Positions 6,634 to 13,158 of a DNA stretch of 13,781 bases are shown one piece after another. The notes below the pieces were generated by a model that did not search any database, had not been told where the DNA came from, and worked only from the letters and a program-made list of their open reading frames with translations. Numbering within the stretch: the stretch's first letter is position 1; every line of letters begins with the position of its first letter. Both the position numbers and the translations under genes were made by a program. The stretch covers positions 1 to 13,781 of the forward strand of contig CAZUSC010000043.1 of NCBI GenBank assembly GCA_964622915.1. Direction: 5' to 3'. Origin of the DNA: CAZUSC01 sp964622915. GTDB lineage: Bacteria > Patescibacteriota > Andersenbacteria > UBA10190.

Positions 6634-6964
6634 GGCAGAGGAACTTCAAGGTCCGCACCGTATATTCTTTGAAACACTGGGTAACCAGAAACGCTGGGAG
6701 ATTATTACTTTACTCGAAGATGGTCCCCGCCGAGCCACTGAAATTGCCGCGAAACTTGGACACGAGCAAAGTTTAATTTCACACCATCTTAAACGGTTAC
6801 TAACTTGTGGTTTTTTACATGTGCAGCCTAATGGCACTGAACGTATTTATTCACTTAATGCCAAAACCATTAAGCCGCTGCTGAAGTTAGCTCATAGTCA
6901 CATCGATACCTATTGCCAACGTAAGTGCACGGAGTGTGGCCGTGGTAGCGGCTTCGCTGGTTGA
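6632..6964 (+). CDS. ArsR/SmtB-family metal-sensing repressor
   Basis: This 110-residue regulator has a winged helix-turn-helix over residues 8-82: GNQKRWEIITLLEDGPRRATEIAAKLG leads into recognition helix SLISHHLKRLLTCGFL, then a wing ending RIYSLN. The C-terminal helix and tail carry His88, His90, Cys95, Cys99 and Cys102 (HSHIDTYCQRKCTECGRG), a likely metal site near the dimer interface. Metal binding there would release the operator at 6608-6633. The ligand set differs from that of the ArsR-YHS protein upstream, so the two regulators may sense different metals or ranges; that is inference. It is followed after 27 nt by a Cys-rich small protein. Confidence 0.9.
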   Translation: MAEELQGPHRIFFETLGNQKRWEIITLLEDGPRRATEIAAKLGHEQSLISHHLKRLLTCGFLHVQPNGTERIYSLNAKTIKPLLKLAHSHIDTYCQRKCTECGRGSGFAG

Positions 6965-6991
6965 CCGATTTGGGGGCTGGGTGGACTCATT

Positions 6992-7150
6992 ATGGTGAAG
7001 GAACTACTGCATAAGGGCGCTGTGCTCTACCAGTGTGAGGAGTGTGATTTTCTATACAAAGAGAAAGAATGGGCGGAGAAGTGCGAGGCGTGGTGCCGTG
7101 AAAACCACAGCTGTAACTTAGAGATTATTCAACATGGCGAGCCGCCATGA
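6992..7150 (+). CDS. 52-residue Cys-rich protein, putative metal-binding
   Basis: The small protein has five cysteines in a regular layout: YQCEECDF (Cys15, Cys18), then EWAEKCEAWC (Cys31, Cys35) and SCNLEI (Cys41). It also has His7, His39 and His48. It has no signal peptide or membrane helix, so it should act in the cytoplasm. The pattern C-x2-C-x12-C-x3-C-x5-C looks conserved in purpose, and I associate similar small proteins with mercury/copper loci. Its place 27 nt after an ArsR gene suggests a metal sequestration or delivery protein under that repressor. No further + gene follows; the next gene converges on it. Confidence 0.7.
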   Translation: MVKELLHKGAVLYQCEECDFLYKEKEWAEKCEAWCRENHSCNLEIIQHGEPP

Positions 7151-7190
7151 GGAAATTTGTCAGTCAAAGTAATAGCATGAAGCGTTGGTG

Positions 7191-7224
7191 TAAGAAAAAC
7201 CCTGTCTCCGGTTGGGGACAGGGT
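7191..7224 (-). terminator. Intrinsic terminator for the - strand gene pair
   Basis: An 11-bp stem (7199-7209 with 7214-7224, one T-G wobble at 7207/7216, loop 7210-7213) is followed on the - strand by GTTTTTCTTA. It lies 22 nt past the stop of the 92-residue membrane protein. On the + strand no T-run follows, so it is directional. Confidence 0.8.
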
Positions 7225-7246
7225 GGAAAGGACGTGTAGTGAGGGC

Positions 7247-7525
7247 TTACTTTTGCTTTTGCAGGTACTTGGGGTCCGTGGCGCTGAGGCCGAGGAGCGC
7301 GAGTAATGCTCCCAAGCTGCATGATCCGATTCCAAAGGTAAGTGCCACGGACAGTGTGTTCTCCGTCAATAGAAGGTCATAGCTAAGTAATCGCCGAGCA
7401 GCGTCGAACACGACAGCGATTGCCGCAAGTGTTATAGCAGCAGTTCCCAGTCCGAGCAACAACAGTCCAATGATCTGGAAAGCGGTGAGCACCAAGTTAT
7501 AGGCGTAACGGGTACGATACCACAT
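7247..7525 (-). CDS. Small hydrophobic membrane protein (92 residues), unknown function
   Basis: I chose the ATG at 7523-7525 because AAAGGAGA lies about 7 nt upstream. A longer frame back to 7609 would overlap the preceding gene and adds an implausible basic stretch. The protein starts MWYRTRYAYNLVLTAFQ and has hydrophobic stretches at residues 11-40 and 58-80, with a polar C-terminus ending in YLQKQK. It lies 23 nt after the 224-residue gene and shares its terminator, so the two are probably one operon. I do not recognise the family. Confidence 0.7.
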   Translation of the reverse strand: MWYRTRYAYNLVLTAFQIIGLLLLGLGTAAITLAAIAVVFDAARRLLSYDLLLTENTLSVALTFGIGSCSLGALLALLGLSATDPKYLQKQK

Positions 7526-7548
7526 GGTCGTTCTCCTTTCGAGATTTG

Positions 7549-8223
7549 TTAGAGGGATTGCCAGCCGAACCATACAGCGGCACCGCCGAGGAACGCCGTG
7601 TAGATCCAAACGACGAGGAAGACAAGCGCTCGATGTTTGCGCAGTTTGGGCAATGATGGTTTCAGAAACCCACCAGGATCGCGAGCTCCTTCAAGCGCGC
7701 TGGTGCGCAGGAACTGGGCATGCAGCTCGATCCGCATCATGTGGCGGATACTGCTGTCGATGCCTTGTCCGATGTAAATCAGGAATTGCACTGTTGCGAC
7801 TCCGAGGATGGTCAACAGAATGAACCCAATCGCTTGAGCTGCGGCGGATACGTCGTTGCCACGGACGAGGTTGAACGCCGCAATGGACGCCACTGTCACG
7901 AACGCAAACGGCCCCTGCCATGTCTGCTGGGTATACCAGCGGGAGCGATCGTTGAGCTGATTCCACTGTGCCCCGAGGGTGTCGGCCGAGACTTCTCGTT
8001 GCAGTGGTTTCTTTTCGGCATCTTTGGGTTGGAATGTCCAGCAGTGCAAACAATACACGGCACTGCCAATCCGAATCCCGTGTGTGATCAGATTGACCTG
8101 TCGGTAGGCGCCGATGTTAGCAAAGAACTGCTCTGAAGTTAGTATCTCCTCTCGAATCTCCTGTTCGCATTCCAAACAACAATCTGCGCTCTGTTGCTCC
8201 GCCACATGTTCATTGTCAGCCAT
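7549..8223 (-). CDS. Three-helix membrane protein with an N-terminal zinc-ribbon-like Cys pair of pairs
   Basis: This 224-residue protein begins with a soluble region containing CCLEC (Cys15, 16, 19) and later CLHC (Cys58, Cys61), a CxxC...CxxC spacing suited to binding one zinc or iron ion. Three hydrophobic helices follow near 104-120, 128-150 and 199-221. Between the second and third is an amphipathic, Arg/His-rich stretch (HMMRIELHAQFLR). The start has AGGAG 8 nt upstream. It forms an operon with the 92-residue membrane protein. I cannot name a family; a membrane partner complex is possible. Nothing ties it directly to the copper genes. Confidence 0.75.
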   Translation of the reverse strand: MADNEHVAEQQSADCCLECEQEIREEILTSEQFFANIGAYRQVNLITHGIRIGSAVYCLHCWTFQPKDAEKKPLQREVSADTLGAQWNQLNDRSRWYTQQTWQGPFAFVTVASIAAFNLVRGNDVSAAAQAIGFILLTILGVATVQFLIYIGQGIDSSIRHMMRIELHAQFLRTSALEGARDPGGFLKPSLPKLRKHRALVFLVVWIYTAFLGGAAVWFGWQSL

Positions 8224-8645
8224 AGCGGACTCCTGCTTGACTTGTTATGCAATTGTCAAAGACCAACCGAGCATCGTGCACTATCTCGCTTGCTTTGTCA
8301 AGACGGAGCAGCAGGCGCTACTCCAAATATACCAAACGTCTATGTTTCTTGTCAGGTTACGTACTAATCCGAAGCGGTGGTGTCTGCGAGCGAACGATAC
8401 TGCCCAAGATGTCTCTCCGCGATAATATCCACTTTGCGCGGTTTCGGGAGTGGCGCAATCAACACAAACAACAATTTAAATCTGTCGACTTTGCTTTTAG
8501 GGTAAAAGTTGGGGCGGTAAGCAGTCGATCCCTACTCTTAGGTTCATGTCCGATATTCCTTTTTGGTCACTTATATTTGCCATTCTTGCGCGGATGTTGT
8601 CCGCGCGGGCGGTCAGCGTTATACGGGTTCGGCCCGGACTTGGGA
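8224..8645. other. Intergenic stretch of about 420 nt without a credible gene
   Basis: The + strand is open over most of this stretch, but the translation is Ser/Arg-rich, has no recognisable domain or ribosome site and runs into the protease gene on the other strand. A possible - strand promoter for the gene pair below it is TTGACA (8296-8301) with a weak CACGAT (8273-8278), spacing 17. A 7-bp hairpin at 8588-8606 (GCGCGGA / TCCGCGC) lies 39 nt past the protease stop but lacks a T-run, so terminator function is doubtful. Confidence 0.4.
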
Positions 8646-9269
8646 CTAGGGGTAAATGGCCGTCGCACCGGCAGTGTCGCCAGTGGTCAGGGTATTTTTC
8701 TTGACTTCGCCCTTTGAACCGTAGCCATACATGGTGTTGTCAACATAGGCGGCGGTGTACATATCGTCCAAACCTAACCAATGGCCAAGCTCGTGGTTGA
8801 GAATATTCTCCGCATCGTAGCTGGAAGAGTCAGCGCAAGTGGACGAGTTAGACCACTTCCACGGAAACCTTTTGTTCATAATAGTGTCAACATCCACCAC
8901 TTGGCCGGTAGAGGAGTAGTAGCGTATGTACGTTATCCCTAGTGCCGATCCGGACGTTCTGCCCCAAGCGATAATGTTTTTGCCGTCATAGGCTTGGCGG
9001 GCCACGGTCGTGTTTGCTCCCTGGGTGAATGTTACCTTGTTATTAGCAGCCGCTGTCCAGTCAGCAAATCCATTACCAGCAATAGTGGCAAGGTTCGCTC
9101 CACCGACAGACGAGGGCACGCTGCTGGGGTTTGGTTGGTATGTCCAGCTGGAAGGAAGTTTCCAGCCAGCGGCACCGACAGTGGCAGTCGAGTCAGGGTC
9201 AGCTAAATCACAAACCACAACACCTAACTGCGTTTTTGTTGGTTTCTCGGGGTGGACAAAGACACGCAC
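8646..9269 (-). CDS. Matrixin-like secreted zinc metalloprotease (catalytic part)
   Basis: The frame from the first in-frame GTG (9269) gives 207 residues. The zinc site is HELGHWLGLDD (159-169), which fits HExxHxxGxxD with His159, Glu160, His163 and probably Asp169 as third ligand, as in snapalysin-type metzincins. A Met-turn-like VDNTMYG follows (Met180). Cys20 and Cys145 could pair. The frame continues upstream without a usable start as far as 9386 and reads VAIALVGGAYTANA then KHPG, a convincing signal-peptide core and cleavage site. So GTG 9269 is probably not the natural start and the gene is damaged or mis-assembled at its 5' end. The natural product would be secreted and act on extracellular protein. 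Confidence 0.75.
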   Translation of the reverse strand: MRVFVHPEKPTKTQLGVVVCDLADPDSTATVGAAGWKLPSSWTYQPNPSSVPSSVGGANLATIAGNGFADWTAAANNKVTFTQGANTTVARQAYDGKNIIAWGRTSGSALGITYIRYYSSTGQVVDVDTIMNKRFPWKWSNSSTCADSSSYDAENILNHELGHWLGLDDMYTAAYVDNTMYGYGSKGEVKKNTLTTGDTAGATAIYP

Positions 9270-9422
9270 TTTTACTCCGGCGTGGTCAGGGTCATCGTAG
9301 GTGCCATTCTTTTCCGGGATGTCCGGGTGCCGGCCAGGGTGCTTGGCGTTAGCAGTATAGGCTCCTCCGACGAGCGCGATGGCTACTTATGGATACTGGC
9401 AGTACCAATAGCTTTTTTTCAT
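9270..9422 (-). pseudogene. Interrupted signal-peptide region of the metalloprotease
   Basis: Reading the - strand from ATG 9422 gives MKKSYWYCQYP and then an in-frame TAA (9389-9387), after which the frame continues directly into VAIALVGGAYTANA and the protease. The 21 nt at 9387-9407 include the stop and an imperfect inverted repeat (TGGTAC with GTA-T-CCA). Leaving them out would give MKKSYVAIALVGG, a normal signal peptide. An A-run of seven (9413-9419) near the start is another possible error site. I cannot tell mutation from assembly error. Confidence 0.5.
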
Positions 9423-9492
9423 ATCTTTACCACATATCACCTTAACTAATTTTACCCAGCCTGGTGCTTCGGGAGTTTTCTGGGGTTTTTAT

Positions 9493-9520
9493 TTGGAGTT
9501 GCTGATTACTAGGATATGCT
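9493..9520 (+). promoter_or_regulatory. Possible leaderless promoter of the Nudix gene
   Basis: TTGGAG (9493-9498) and TATGCT (9515-9520) are 16 nt apart. The ATG at 9527 follows the -10 box by only 6 nt and there is no Shine-Dalgarno site, which suits a leaderless transcript. Confidence 0.45.
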
Positions 9521-9526
9521 TTTTCC

Positions 9527-9937
9527 ATGAGAACAACATGGGTAGCAGCGAGCGCCTTTATAAAAAATGGCGAGCAGGCATTAATAGTAAGACGATCAGA
9601 TCAAGATGATTTTTTGCCGGGATATTGGGAGCTGGTCGGCGGCAAACTGGAGTGGGGAGAGCCGCCGGAGGATGGAGTGGCCAGAGAAGCGAAGGAAGAA
9701 TCTGGGTTAGAAGTAAAACCGGTAAAGATATATCACGCCCATCACCATATAAACAAGGCAAAGGAACGATATATTGTGGAAATTAATTATGTGTGCCAGA
9801 TCGTCGGGTCTGATTCAGTGACTCTAAGCCACGAGCATTCCGAATATAAATGGATAAGGGAGGAGGAGCTTCAATCGATTGAACCCATGTCTGGCAAAAT
9901 GCGGTCAGTTATCCAAAAAGGGTTTAGTGTTACCTGA
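9527..9937 (+). CDS. Nudix hydrolase
   Basis: This 136-residue protein has a complete Nudix box at residues 39-61: G-x5-E-x7-REAKEESGL, which places the catalytic glutamates on the metal-binding helix. Nudix enzymes hydrolyse nucleoside diphosphates linked to another group (X), and small ones of this MutT-like size often act on damaged or surplus nucleotides. The substrate cannot be read from the sequence. The protein starts MRTTWVAASAFI and ends KGFSVT. The codons of that C-terminus form one copy of a 39-nt repeat whose second copy lies 3.25 kb downstream. Confidence 0.93.
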   Translation: MRTTWVAASAFIKNGEQALIVRRSDQDDFLPGYWELVGGKLEWGEPPEDGVAREAKEESGLEVKPVKIYHAHHHINKAKERYIVEINYVCQIVGSDSVTLSHEHSEYKWIREEELQSIEPMSGKMRSVIQKGFSVT

Positions 9938-9942
9938 ATATT
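9904..9942 (+). repeat. Direct repeat, left copy (3' end of the Nudix gene)
   Basis: It matches 13158-13196 at 37 of 39 positions. The first 29 nt (9904-9932) are identical; the two differences are transitions at 9933 and 9936. This copy contains the last codons and TGA stop of the Nudix gene. Confidence 0.9.
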
Positions 9943-9965
9943 AATATCCGGTCTCAACACCAGAA

Positions 9966-9994
9966 TTGACATTTTCCGCCACAAGAAATACTAT
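9966..9994 (+). promoter_or_regulatory. Strong sigma70-type promoter
   Basis: Consensus TTGACA (9966-9971) and TACTAT (9989-9994) are separated by 17 nt. Transcription should start near 10001 and run through the 36-codon small ORF and the hairpin leader into the 459-residue gene. Confidence 0.7.
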
Positions 9995-9995
9995 C

Positions 9996-10007
9996 ATTCT
10001 TAAGAAT
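9996..10007 (+). promoter_or_regulatory. 12-bp palindrome between -10 box and small ORF
   Basis: ATTCTTAAGAAT is a perfect palindrome covering the expected transcription start and ending directly before ATG 10008. Its place is that of an operator, and its ATTC...GAAT ends resemble the palindrome at 1121-1140. A short A/T-rich palindrome can arise by chance. Confidence 0.4.
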
Positions 10008-10118
10008 ATGAAATTTATAACCACAACTTCCATTAACAAGCGCCTCATGCACTTGTATGCCTGGCATTTTGTGCTGCGCGCAGGCTCCAGCTGGAAGTTG
10101 ATGGTAATATCTTACTAA
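10008..10118 (+). CDS. Putative 36-residue small ORF or leader peptide
   Basis: An ATG 13 nt after the -10 box opens a 36-codon frame (MKFITTTSINKRLMH... ending KLMVISY) closed by TAA. The peptide is basic with two tryptophans and no domain I know. It lies between the promoter and a stable hairpin upstream of the 459-residue gene, which is the place of a leader peptide in attenuation systems. Length alone is weak evidence for coding, so this stays tentative. Confidence 0.3.
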   Translation: MKFITTTSINKRLMHLYAWHFVLRAGSSWKLMVISY

Positions 10119-10142
10119 ATAACCTCTTTAAGATTTTTCCAT

Positions 10143-10170
10143 GAACTCCCAGCCTAACGGCCGGGAGTTC
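10143..10170 (+). promoter_or_regulatory. Leader hairpin upstream of the 459-residue gene
   Basis: Arms GAACTCCC (10143-10150) and GGGAGTTC (10163-10170) enclose a second 3-bp stem (GCC with GGC) and a TAAC loop. It lies in the presumed 5' leader, 42 nt before ATG 10213. The following TTCGTTAC is too poor in T for a firm terminator; it may be a weak attenuator or an RNA-stability element. Confidence 0.5.
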
Positions 10171-10212
10171 TTCGTTACAAGCGTTCTTTCCACTAGATAG
10201 AAGGAGGAGGCA

Positions 10213-11592
10213 ATGGAGCGTCTTAATGGGGCGGCGGCAGGCTTTGCTGACGAGGTTAATATCCTGGTCAGTATTGCAACCAAACTAGGGCATTGCCACA
10301 CAGCCGGCGACCAAGATGAGTTTGTCCGGGCGCTGCAGGCGATGGATGTTCCCGAGGACGATGCTCGGGCGTATTGGGACAGCATTGACGTTAAGTCCTG
10401 CAAAGATCACCAGAACGATACGGCGGAGATTGGCGATGTTAAAAACAATAGCCAACTGGCCGCGCGTTTGGGGGTTTTGTTGGATAGCAGCAAGTTTCCC
10501 CGCAATCTGCTTTTGTACCGTTTGCTCGAACATCACTTTCCCGATTTTTTCCGGGTTCAGGTGACCGGCTCGGTGCATATGGGCGGTATCAACAGTCGCG
10601 GCAATCCGCTGCAGCGCCGGATGGTGCGCTTTCCTAAGCAACCGGTTAGGGAAGCTGAGTGCAATGGGAGAAACCGGCGAGTTGAGGTCATGCCGGCCTA
10701 TCAGATTTATCAGGGTGTGCGGCCGTCTCAATTCTCTGAACGGGTGTTGCGTGCAGCTAATCCCTTGCTGACAGCTTTCGGCTATGAACTGGGAATGCGC
10801 TGGGCTGATCTATTGATCGGCTACAAGATGCTCATTCCGCCTGACAAGATGTCAGAACTGCTGGCGCAAGTGGTTCGGGCCGGACAAGGGGGCCAGCCGA
10901 TTACGCTAGTGGGGGCGTTTTGTCCCGACTATGCGTATGAGGAAACGGGCGATCCGCAGATTCCCTACCGTTACACTTTCGACGGTTTGGGCGAAGGCGT
11001 TGGGCTGGTGGCACAACAGTTTGCCCGGATCGTTCCCAAGATTTCGTCTTTTTTAAGCGAGCTGGGGATAGATCACCGCATCGTGCTTGGCATCGGGGAC
11101 TTTGAAGCTGACTCGCAGGAGGTTTTAGATCAGGTCGCGCTTGACCGGTCCGAATTCATCCGTCGCTGTCAGTGTTCGCTCGACGCCTTTCGTGCTTGCG
11201 TGCTCGGCAACCTCCCGCTTGAGCTTGAACTGTTCGGGCAGGAACGCAGCCGCGGACGCTTGCGCCCCTATGCGCAGCAGGCTACGGCCGAGATGATGAT
11301 GGGGAACTTCGGCTGTATGAGAATCCTGCATGAAAACCTGCAGGAAGTCCTGGACCGGATACCCAATCAGTACCGCACTTTTTACGAGCGCTGGTACGGA
11401 CATGCCATGGCGGATCTAGAGGTCAGCCGCATTGTTTACTCTCAAGGAGGTGAATACGCGGCCGTATCTCGGATCTATCAGGATGATTTCGGTGATAACA
11501 TCATCATCTTAGCCGGCGACCGTCCTGAAATGCATCGGTTCAACGCTTTCTATCGTCTAGCTCCAACTCTGTGCGCCAAGCGGGCCTATTAA
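10213..11592 (+). CDS. Uncharacterised 459-residue soluble protein
   Basis: The start has the best ribosome site in the window (AAGGAGGAGG, 3 nt before ATG). The protein has no signal peptide or long hydrophobic helix, so it is cytoplasmic. Visible landmarks are a helical N-terminus (1-110), a basic middle part (135-160), and a core that looks alpha/beta: ITLVGAFCPDYAYEE (230-244), FDGLGEGVGLVAQQF (256-270), a helix, then HRIVLGIGDFEADS (288-301). The end is unusually distinct: NIIILAGDRPEMHRFNAFYRL, with a final CAKRAY. The strand, acidic-aromatic loop, helix and acidic strand order loosely recalls isonitrile synthases (Dit1/PvcA type), but no diagnostic motif confirms it. I do not recognise the family. 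It is followed by its own terminator. Confidence 0.85.
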   Translation: MERLNGAAAGFADEVNILVSIATKLGHCHTAGDQDEFVRALQAMDVPEDDARAYWDSIDVKSCKDHQNDTAEIGDVKNNSQLAARLGVLLDSSKFPRNLLLYRLLEHHFPDFFRVQVTGSVHMGGINSRGNPLQRRMVRFPKQPVREAECNGRNRRVEVMPAYQIYQGVRPSQFSERVLRAANPLLTAFGYELGMRWADLLIGYKMLIPPDKMSELLAQVVRAGQGGQPITLVGAFCPDYAYEETGDPQIPYRYTFDGLGEGVGLVAQQFARIVPKISSFLSELGIDHRIVLGIGDFEADSQEVLDQVALDRSEFIRRCQCSLDAFRACVLGNLPLELELFGQERSRGRLRPYAQQATAEMMMGNFGCMRILHENLQEVLDRIPNQYRTFYERWYGHAMADLEVSRIVYSQGGEYAAVSRIYQDDFGDNIIILAGDRPEMHRFNAFYRLAPTLCAKRAY

Positions 11593-11618
11593 GCGGCGAA
11601 TCAGATAGGAGGGTGTAT

Positions 11619-11661
11619 ACGTGCTGTTGTGTGCCGCGCCACACACAACAGCACGTCTTTT
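11619..11661 (+). terminator. Strong intrinsic terminator after the 459-residue gene
   Basis: A perfect 15-bp stem (11619-11633 with 11642-11656, 8-nt loop) is followed by CTTTTC. It lies 26 nt past the stop codon and separates this gene from the cupin gene. Confidence 0.85.
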
Positions 11662-11695
11662 CATGATTTAATTCTATATTCTTAAAAGATTACTT

Positions 11696-12040
11696 ATGTT
11701 TCTAACCTCAAAAGACGGTCAAGAATTTAGTATTCCAGGGGGGACGCAGGGCGTGCTGTATCCGCCCGGACCAAATAAGGCATTCAGTATTGCGGTGGTG
11801 ACCATGGATGGTCAGTATCCGGAAAACGGCTGGTCGCTGAACGACAAATGTACCGAAACCATCTACGTGCAAGCAGGTTCGCTGGTGGCTAATGTTGACG
11901 GCAAGCAATTTAAGCTCAAGTCCGGCGATATTTTAAGTATTGTGCCGGGTAAAAAATACCGGGTGCGCGGCAAGGCGATGACGGTTGATGTTATTACGCC
12001 GGCCTGGGACAAAGGGCAAAATCACATAATTACAAAGTGA
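11696..12040 (+). CDS. Small cupin-fold protein lacking the usual metal ligands
   Basis: This 114-residue protein has the beta-rich pattern of a single cupin barrel. The first motif reads NGWSLNDKCTETIYVQAGSL: the glutamate (Glu54) and glycine (Gly61) remain, but the HxH pair is missing. The second motif reads GDILSIVPGKKYRV (78-91) with the usual Gly-Asp and Pro but Tyr in place of His. Metal-dependent catalysis is therefore unlikely; sugar or small-ligand binding is possible. No ribosome site is evident. Its stop overlaps the start of the M24 peptidase by one base, so the two are translationally coupled and may act together. Confidence 0.75.
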   Translation: MFLTSKDGQEFSIPGGTQGVLYPPGPNKAFSIAVVTMDGQYPENGWSLNDKCTETIYVQAGSLVANVDGKQFKLKSGDILSIVPGKKYRVRGKAMTVDVITPAWDKGQNHIITK

Positions 12041-13158
12041 TGAAATCTGCTTACCTACTAATCGATGCGCGCGGTCCCGAAATTCAGCACCGCTGCGGAC
12101 TGACAGCGCCGGACCAGTTCATTTACCTGGCGCCTGAAGGCAAAAAGCCAGTCGTCCTTTTTGATGCCCGTGAATTTGGTGTGCAGCAAGAGAAATTGGA
12201 CAGAATGAATAACAGAGTGGGAATTAGGCGGCTGGAACCGTATGTCAAAAAAGCCGTCAGTGTCGGGGGAGGCGCCTTGTCTGATGTCTTAATGGTTATT
12301 TTGCAGGATTATGGCATTAAGGAAGTAAAAATTTCCCGCTCGTTGCCGTACTCCATTGCTAAAAAGATTATTGCGGCAAAAATCAAGGTGGCGGTACATG
12401 ATTATGAGCGCGAGCGGGAGCGAAAAACCGAGTTAGAAATACAGCATATGATCGCTGCCCAGCGAGCCAATGAGTCAGCTTTTCAGCTGGCTTGGCTGGT
12501 TCTGGCCAAAAGTAAAATTCGCGGGAAGACGATTATTTATAAAGAGCAGGTTCTGACCAGCGAGTATTTAAAGTCAATTCTGCGTAAACACTTGCTTGAT
12601 CGCGGCTATGACTGCCCGGATGGAATTATTGTCGCCTCGGGCGAACAAACACGCCAGCCCCACAATGAAGGCAGCGGCCCGCTTCTTCCTAACACCACGA
12701 TTATTATTGATATTTTTCCGCGGTCGGAAGCGACCGGCTATTTTGCCGACATGACGCGGACGTTTGTGAAAGGGCGGGCGTCAAAAAAAATCAAAGAGTT
12801 ATTGGAAGCAGTCGCGTTTACCCAAAAGCAGGTAATAGAAAAAATAGCGCTGGGCGACCAGGGCCGGGACGTGCATAAGTTAGCTGTCAATACTTTTCGT
12901 AAACTTAGCCATCCCGCATCGCCCCAAAAAGGCTTTATGCACGGAACGGGCCATTCGCTGGGCCTTGCTCTTCATGAAGCTCCTCGCCTCAATGCTCAAT
13001 CAGCCAGGGAAATCGAGGCGGGGATGGTACTAACAATTGAACCCGGATTATATTATCCAGGTATAGGCGGTGTACGCATTGAAGATGTAGTTGTGTTTCA
13101 TCCCGACGGCCGGAAGGAAAACATTACAAGGTTTAATAGACCTTATTTTATTTCTTAG
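12040..13158 (+). CDS. M24-family metallopeptidase (Xaa-Pro aminopeptidase-like)
   Basis: This 372-residue protein starts at ATG 12040, which overlaps the cupin stop (TGATG); a GTG three bases earlier is a weaker choice. Residues 1-125 form the N-terminal creatinase-like domain, shorter than in long Xaa-Pro peptidases. The C-terminal pita-bread domain carries five likely metal ligands: Asp224 (IDIFP), Asp237 (FADMTRTF), His305 (HGTGHSLG), Glu334 (IEPG) and Glu348 (RIED), plus the active-site region LHE (311-313). The enzyme should remove an N-terminal residue before proline in the cytoplasm. The two aspartates are 13 residues apart, slightly wider than common. The downstream 39-nt repeat begins on the last base of its stop codon. 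Confidence 0.9.
   Translation: MKSAYLLIDARGPEIQHRCGLTAPDQFIYLAPEGKKPVVLFDAREFGVQQEKLDRMNNRVGIRRLEPYVKKAVSVGGGALSDVLMVILQDYGIKEVKISRSLPYSIAKKIIAAKIKVAVHDYERERERKTELEIQHMIAAQRANESAFQLAWLVLAKSKIRGKTIIYKEQVLTSEYLKSILRKHLLDRGYDCPDGIIVASGEQTRQPHNEGSGPLLPNTTIIIDIFPRSEATGYFADMTRTFVKGRASKKIKELLEAVAFTQKQVIEKIALGDQGRDVHKLAVNTFRKLSHPASPQKGFMHGTGHSLGLALHEAPRLNAQSAREIEAGMVLTIEPGLYYPGIGGVRIEDVVVFHPDGRKENITRFNRPYFIS

Noticed and set aside
5565..7150. Recoded TGA (as in some Patescibacteria)
   Set aside because: TGA ends the ATPase, SHOCT and Cys-rich genes at sensible places with overlapping or nearby next features, so it is a normal stop here.
8588..8606. Hairpin after the metalloprotease as a terminator
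   Set aside because: The 7-bp GC-rich stem has no T-run on either side.
8247..8717. 156-codon + strand frame in the intergenic stretch
   Set aside because: Ser/Arg-rich translation without domain or ribosome site, and its 3' part lies opposite the protease gene.
9010..9449. Several + strand frames opposite the metalloprotease
   Set aside because: They are antisense to a frame with a clear zinc motif and signal-peptide core, and show no domains of their own.
9938..10212. Known riboswitch class in the leader of the 459-residue gene
   Set aside because: Only one clear hairpin is visible and no conserved riboswitch core could be recognised by eye.
10285..10731. 148-codon - strand frame opposite the 459-residue gene
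   Set aside because: No domain or ribosome site; the + strand gene has a strong ribosome site, promoter and terminator.
12037..12039. GTG as start of the M24 peptidase
   Set aside because: The ATG at 12040 is next in frame and forms the usual TGATG overlap with the cupin stop.
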